64,000 nucleotides of DNA from Rhynchospora pubera (taxonomy: Eukaryota; Streptophyta; Magnoliopsida; Poales; Cyperaceae). Both the position numbers and the translations under genes were made by a program. The notes below the pieces were generated by a model that was not told the origin of the DNA, searched no databases, and saw only the letters and a program-made list of their open reading frames with translations. Below, piece after piece: positions 60,701 through 64,000 of the stretch (positions are counted from its first letter, which is position 1; every line of letters begins with the position of its first letter). The stretch covers positions 278,399,229 through 278,463,228 of the forward strand of contig CM051459.1 in NCBI GenBank assembly GCA_028095005.1, written 5' to 3'.

Positions 60701-63530
60701 CAATAATTTAGTCTTTCCTTTTAAATAAATAGCTAATTTGGTAGTAACTTAATTTTTTTTGAAGAAAAGTCTAACCTTGATCTAGACCACTGATCAAATC
60801 AAATTACACAAATCAATGGTCCATAATTGATATAGAATTGTTTACACTCTTTTATCTGACAAGTTTACTCCTTTTACATGACAAGTTTACTCCTTTTATA
60901 TGGGTGCTTTTATAAGTAGTATAGAGGGGACGAGGGTGTTTAAGTGTATACCATTCAGTCAAAACTTGGATGTCATGAACAGTCTGCGTCCCGGTTGGAT
61001 CGTCATCTAGCACCACTAACACTTTTGAATTAAGATTTCCAATAATATCTTGATTTTCCATTGGATTCTCCCCAAATTCATTGGGTAACAATTTTAGTAC
61101 ATCTGCTGTGCTCAGGATAGCATGCTTCCCTTCAACTTTGACCCCAGTCAATGTCTCATAAACCTAGACAAAAATTCACATTGAGAGATAGAAAACCTAT
61201 CATGGTGTTAAGTTGATGTATATTTAAGAAATTAAATTCTCAGACCTTAACTACAGCAGAATCATCGTATCGACCCCAACCAGACGCGGAACCTATTTCA
61301 AATACAGCACAATTAATGAAAAAATAACAGCAATGAGGTAGTACCACACTTGTCTTATGTAACAACAATACCTGAGATAAACAATTGATGAGCAATGGTG
61401 GAAACATGCACCGGAATTTCCATCTTCGAGCTCTCATTACAAACAATTCCCTGAAGGACATTTAGAAATAAAATCTGCTGAAGTAATGGTATCTATCCAT
61501 GGATGTTAAAATAAACATCAAGTTAAGAAATGATATTCGTACGTACAAGATCTTTGACAAAGATGTCTATGGCAGAATAGGGTTTGTAATCACTCTCTAG
61601 CATGTGTGGCACCCGGTTACCAAACATCCTGCAATGACAGTTGTTAGTCAAGGTACAGAAGCTGTACACAAAGAGTTGAAAGGAGGAACTTGTAGATATG
61701 ACCTCAAGTACAGATACTGACTAACTGAATGAATATAGTAACGAAGAGTAGCAAGGATTAATAGTGACCAATTAACATTCATGAGATCCCCTTTAAATCA
61801 TGCAAAGATCTTACCCCCCCCCCCCACCCCCTCTCTAAAATGACCAATAATGCTTCCCTCCTGGTTCATTATGTCAGGATTAATAGTGATGGAGAGTCAA
61901 GGATGTCCTTTGATGTGAACATGAAATCAAGGGTACAGATGACACGTTTAGTGTTTTGAATGCCTATACAATAACTATACATCACACTTGTCATTATGTA
62001 GGAGTACATTTGATAATATAACATATTGCAAGGTATGCATCAAATTACACTATTAAAAGTAGTAGACAAGAGAAAGGAGAATGTACCATGAAAACCCTCT
62101 TGAATGTTGAATAATTTCAAACAACTTTCTTGTCTTAATACCTATCCTAGCCCCAAAAGCAATTGCCTCAGCAGATGATGCTATGTGGACCCCAGCAAGC
62201 AGCTGGTTCACCATCTTCACAGAACTGGTTTCACAGAAAAAAGAAACAATTTCAGTATTTGTACAAGGGTGCATTTTACTTGAATTTGTGTAATAGAGAT
62301 TTACAAATCACAATTTTTTATCCTTATTTTAAGAAAGCACTTGAACTTTGCATTTGCAGAAAGTGGGGACAAAGGATCTAACCAATGTACCTTTTGTCTC
62401 TAAGTATAGTTTTCTAGTGTAAATTAGCCCCTTCCATTATCTTTGCATAAATTTAATGCTTATTTTTACTTTACTTCACATTATATAACATATGTTAACA
62501 GAATAAGGAAAAAAGAAGAGAAAAAAACGTTTTTTGACCTTACATTAATAAAATGCTTAAAATTTTATTTAGGTTTATGAAATTAAGGCTGTAGTGGCCA
62601 TTTTTCAGATATCTAATCAGTGTTGACATTAGTCATTAAGTACCATAAATCATGGAAACTATTGCAAGCGCTAATATATACTAATAGGTGTTTTTGGTTT
62701 CAACAGTTCCAAAGTAAATTTGAATTCTATTTATTTTACCTAGCAGCTCCACATCCACCTTTTATGATGTAAAGCTTCTCGCTTAGTGCTGTAGTTCATG
62801 TAAATTATTGGTTATTTACAATCCATGGTATAAACTACTCAGTTAAAAAAATAAAACAAAATAACTTATCATTACCGGAGAGAACAAAGCCAGTGTTCTG
62901 AAGTGCTACATTTGTACCTGATGCCATTATCTATTAAATGATAAACAACATATTTTTTATTAAAGAGACGCTGATTCCTTTGAAACAATTACTCTCAGAA
63001 AAAAAAACACTTCTGCAAGTTTAAGCTGAAATCATACTGTCAGGGTTCCCTCAGCGGCCCTTATGACGCCACCAGACACTGGCGAATCGACCAATTTCAA
63101 ATCCTTGCTTCCATCTGCATTAATTTGTATGCAAGCAAGTTGAGGGGTTAAATTGAAACATTGAAACATGCAAGGTATAAAGCTGGATAAAACGAAAAAC
63201 CAAATGGAAAAGCAAAAATAAATACATAAAATAATGGCTCACCTTTTAATCTTTGTTCAAGATCAGTCACATACCCAGGAGAGACGGTGGAACAAAGTAT
63301 AATAGATGCACCATCTGGAAGGGCTGTTGCCAAAACAAACAAGTGGGAAAACATTTAAGATAAGAAGAAATGAGGGAACTTAATTTTTAAAAAAGTATAA
63401 AACTACAAAGGATATAAGAACATAACGACTTTGGGATCTCATTCATTACCTGATAGTGCACCATTGTCGCCGTATAGAACACTTTCAGCTTGTGCCTCAG
63501 TTGCAACCATTATTAAGAGCACCTCCACTT
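54749..63530 (-). CDS. Fused HIBADH-type dehydrogenase, DUF1537 acid-sugar kinase and class II aldolase (At1g18270-like), 5' end outside window
   Basis: I read 29 exons, about 996 residues. In coding order they start: 63530, 63323, 63114, 62930, 62788, 62224, 61628, 61450, 61292, 61163, 60141, 59958, 59744, 59492, 59324, 58639, 58488, 57983, 57868, 57628, 56912, 56635, 56122, 55927, 55744, 55594, 55275, 55091, 54928 (last ends 54749, TGA). Residues 1-230: dehydrogenase with the DSPVSGG motif and a VKMVNQLL segment holding the usual catalytic Lys. About 270-725: kinase (VLDDDPTGTQTVHD, RGDSTLRGHF, GGITSSD). About 727-996: aldolase (GAFNVYNMEGVEAV, HFDHG zinc ligands, AELGRLSGTEDG, HGASG). In Arabidopsis-type homologues a further N-terminal dehydrogenase domain precedes these; it would lie past base 64000. 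The exon at 59838-59958 has one extra base and the exon at 58318-58488 lacks an AG acceptor (see findings). Cofactors follow from family knowledge; the substrate is unproven. Confidence 0.9.
60570..60930 (-). repeat. Dispersed AT-rich repeat, copy 3 of 3, in an intron of the fusion gene
   Basis: The inverted version of the repeat at 24440 and 46640 lies in the intron 60142-60951. Visible blocks are 'aaactagcaaaagatgccct', 'ttacacaaatcaatggtcca', 'taattgatatagaattgt' and 'atgggtgcttttataagta'. Confidence 0.65.
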
Positions 63531-64000
63531 CTGCATGAAAAATAAAATAAAAAAATCTTTATGTGAATCGAGAACAAATGTCTTTGACAGCCGTCACAAC
63601 TGATCAAATGATTATCAAAATCCAAGAACATAAAATTAGAGATAGCTTCTTTGTAGTTTGATAGACCGTGTATCAAATTTGGTGCAATTTGAAATCTGAT
63701 TGGTCATATATTCAATGGTTTCCAAAATTAACGCTTCACTTTTATTGACTTGATTGATAACCAGACCATTTACCATTGCATCAAATTTAGTACACGACCT
63801 ATCTAAACTAGAGAGAACATATCTATAAATTCTAATTTTATTATTTTGATAACAAGGTTCTTGGTTGGTGCTGCTGTCAAATTAAAGGGATTGTCAATAT
63901 AACATCCCCTTATGTTAATGTGATCAGAACCATTACTGCAACGTTCTTGCTTCTTCTACCAGAAGCTTGTTCATAGTTTAGGGTAGCTACATATTTGGCC
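63531..64000 (-). other. Intron of the fusion gene at the window edge
   Basis: No exon with the expected preceding dehydrogenase sequence is visible between 63531 and 64000, so this is most likely one intron. It contains a small MITE. Confidence 0.5.
63657..63805. mobile_element. Small inverted-repeat element (MITE)
   Basis: GATAGACCGTGTATCAAATT then TGGTGCAAT (63657-63687) is inverted at the right as ATTGCATCAAATTTAGTACA then CGACCTATC (63775-63803). The tips are about 29 bp with a few mismatches. No clear target duplication was found. Confidence 0.7.

Noticed and set aside
1..64000. CRISPR arrays, defence islands, rRNA or organelle-derived segments
   Set aside because: No regularly spaced short repeats, no recognisable rRNA or plastid/mitochondrial gene, and all three genes are spliced nuclear plant genes.

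Overview
This is a nuclear window from a flowering plant. The evidence is three spliced plant-type genes with GT-AG introns, AT-rich intergenic DNA, and a dense load of plant transposons (a Copia LTR element, L1-type LINEs, hAT and Mutator-like elements, and many hairpin MITEs). I cannot fix the species. There is no CRISPR array, operon, rRNA gene or recognisable tRNA gene.

Layout. 923-10582 is a complete LTR retrotransposon (Copia, Angela/Tork-like) with near-identical 1762-bp LTRs and a 5-bp target duplication, but its gag-pol is riddled with stops. 10664-14290 carries several foldback or MITE elements. 14952-18920 is a two-exon DUF4228/PADRE-domain gene on the + strand; its 3.2-kb intron holds a non-autonomous hAT element. 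19687-24290 holds another hairpin element, a Mutator-like element with about 150-bp terminal repeats, and a 5'-truncated LINE that landed next to it.

25191-32612 (minus strand) is a ten-exon gene for a FAB1-type phosphatidylinositol-3-phosphate 5-kinase: Cys-rich N-terminus, TCP-1/Cpn60-like domain, central conserved region and C-terminal PIPK domain. One base too many in exon 5 breaks its frame. 35374-42144 is a rearranged block: a roughly 5.3-kb LINE on the minus strand inserted into the end of a hairpin MITE, and the LINE tail plus MITE flank were then duplicated with patchy templated filler at the junctions.

42145-54748 is gene-poor and MITE-rich. 54749-63530 (minus strand, running off the right edge) is 29 exons of a large fused enzyme. 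It has an HIBADH-type dehydrogenase domain, a DUF1537 four-carbon acid-sugar kinase domain and a class II aldolase domain. Its visible part has one +1 frameshift and one acceptor site reading AT instead of AG.

The three genes do not form a functional unit. The points most worth a second look are the multi-domain fusion and its possible role in threonate breakdown, the coding-dead but recently copied Copia element, a set of hairpin elements that share a core but have different ends, a 52-bp perfect palindrome inside a MULE terminus, and the templated rearrangement around the LINE. Exon boundaries come from reading splice sites and comparing with family sequences known to me; no alignment or database search was run.
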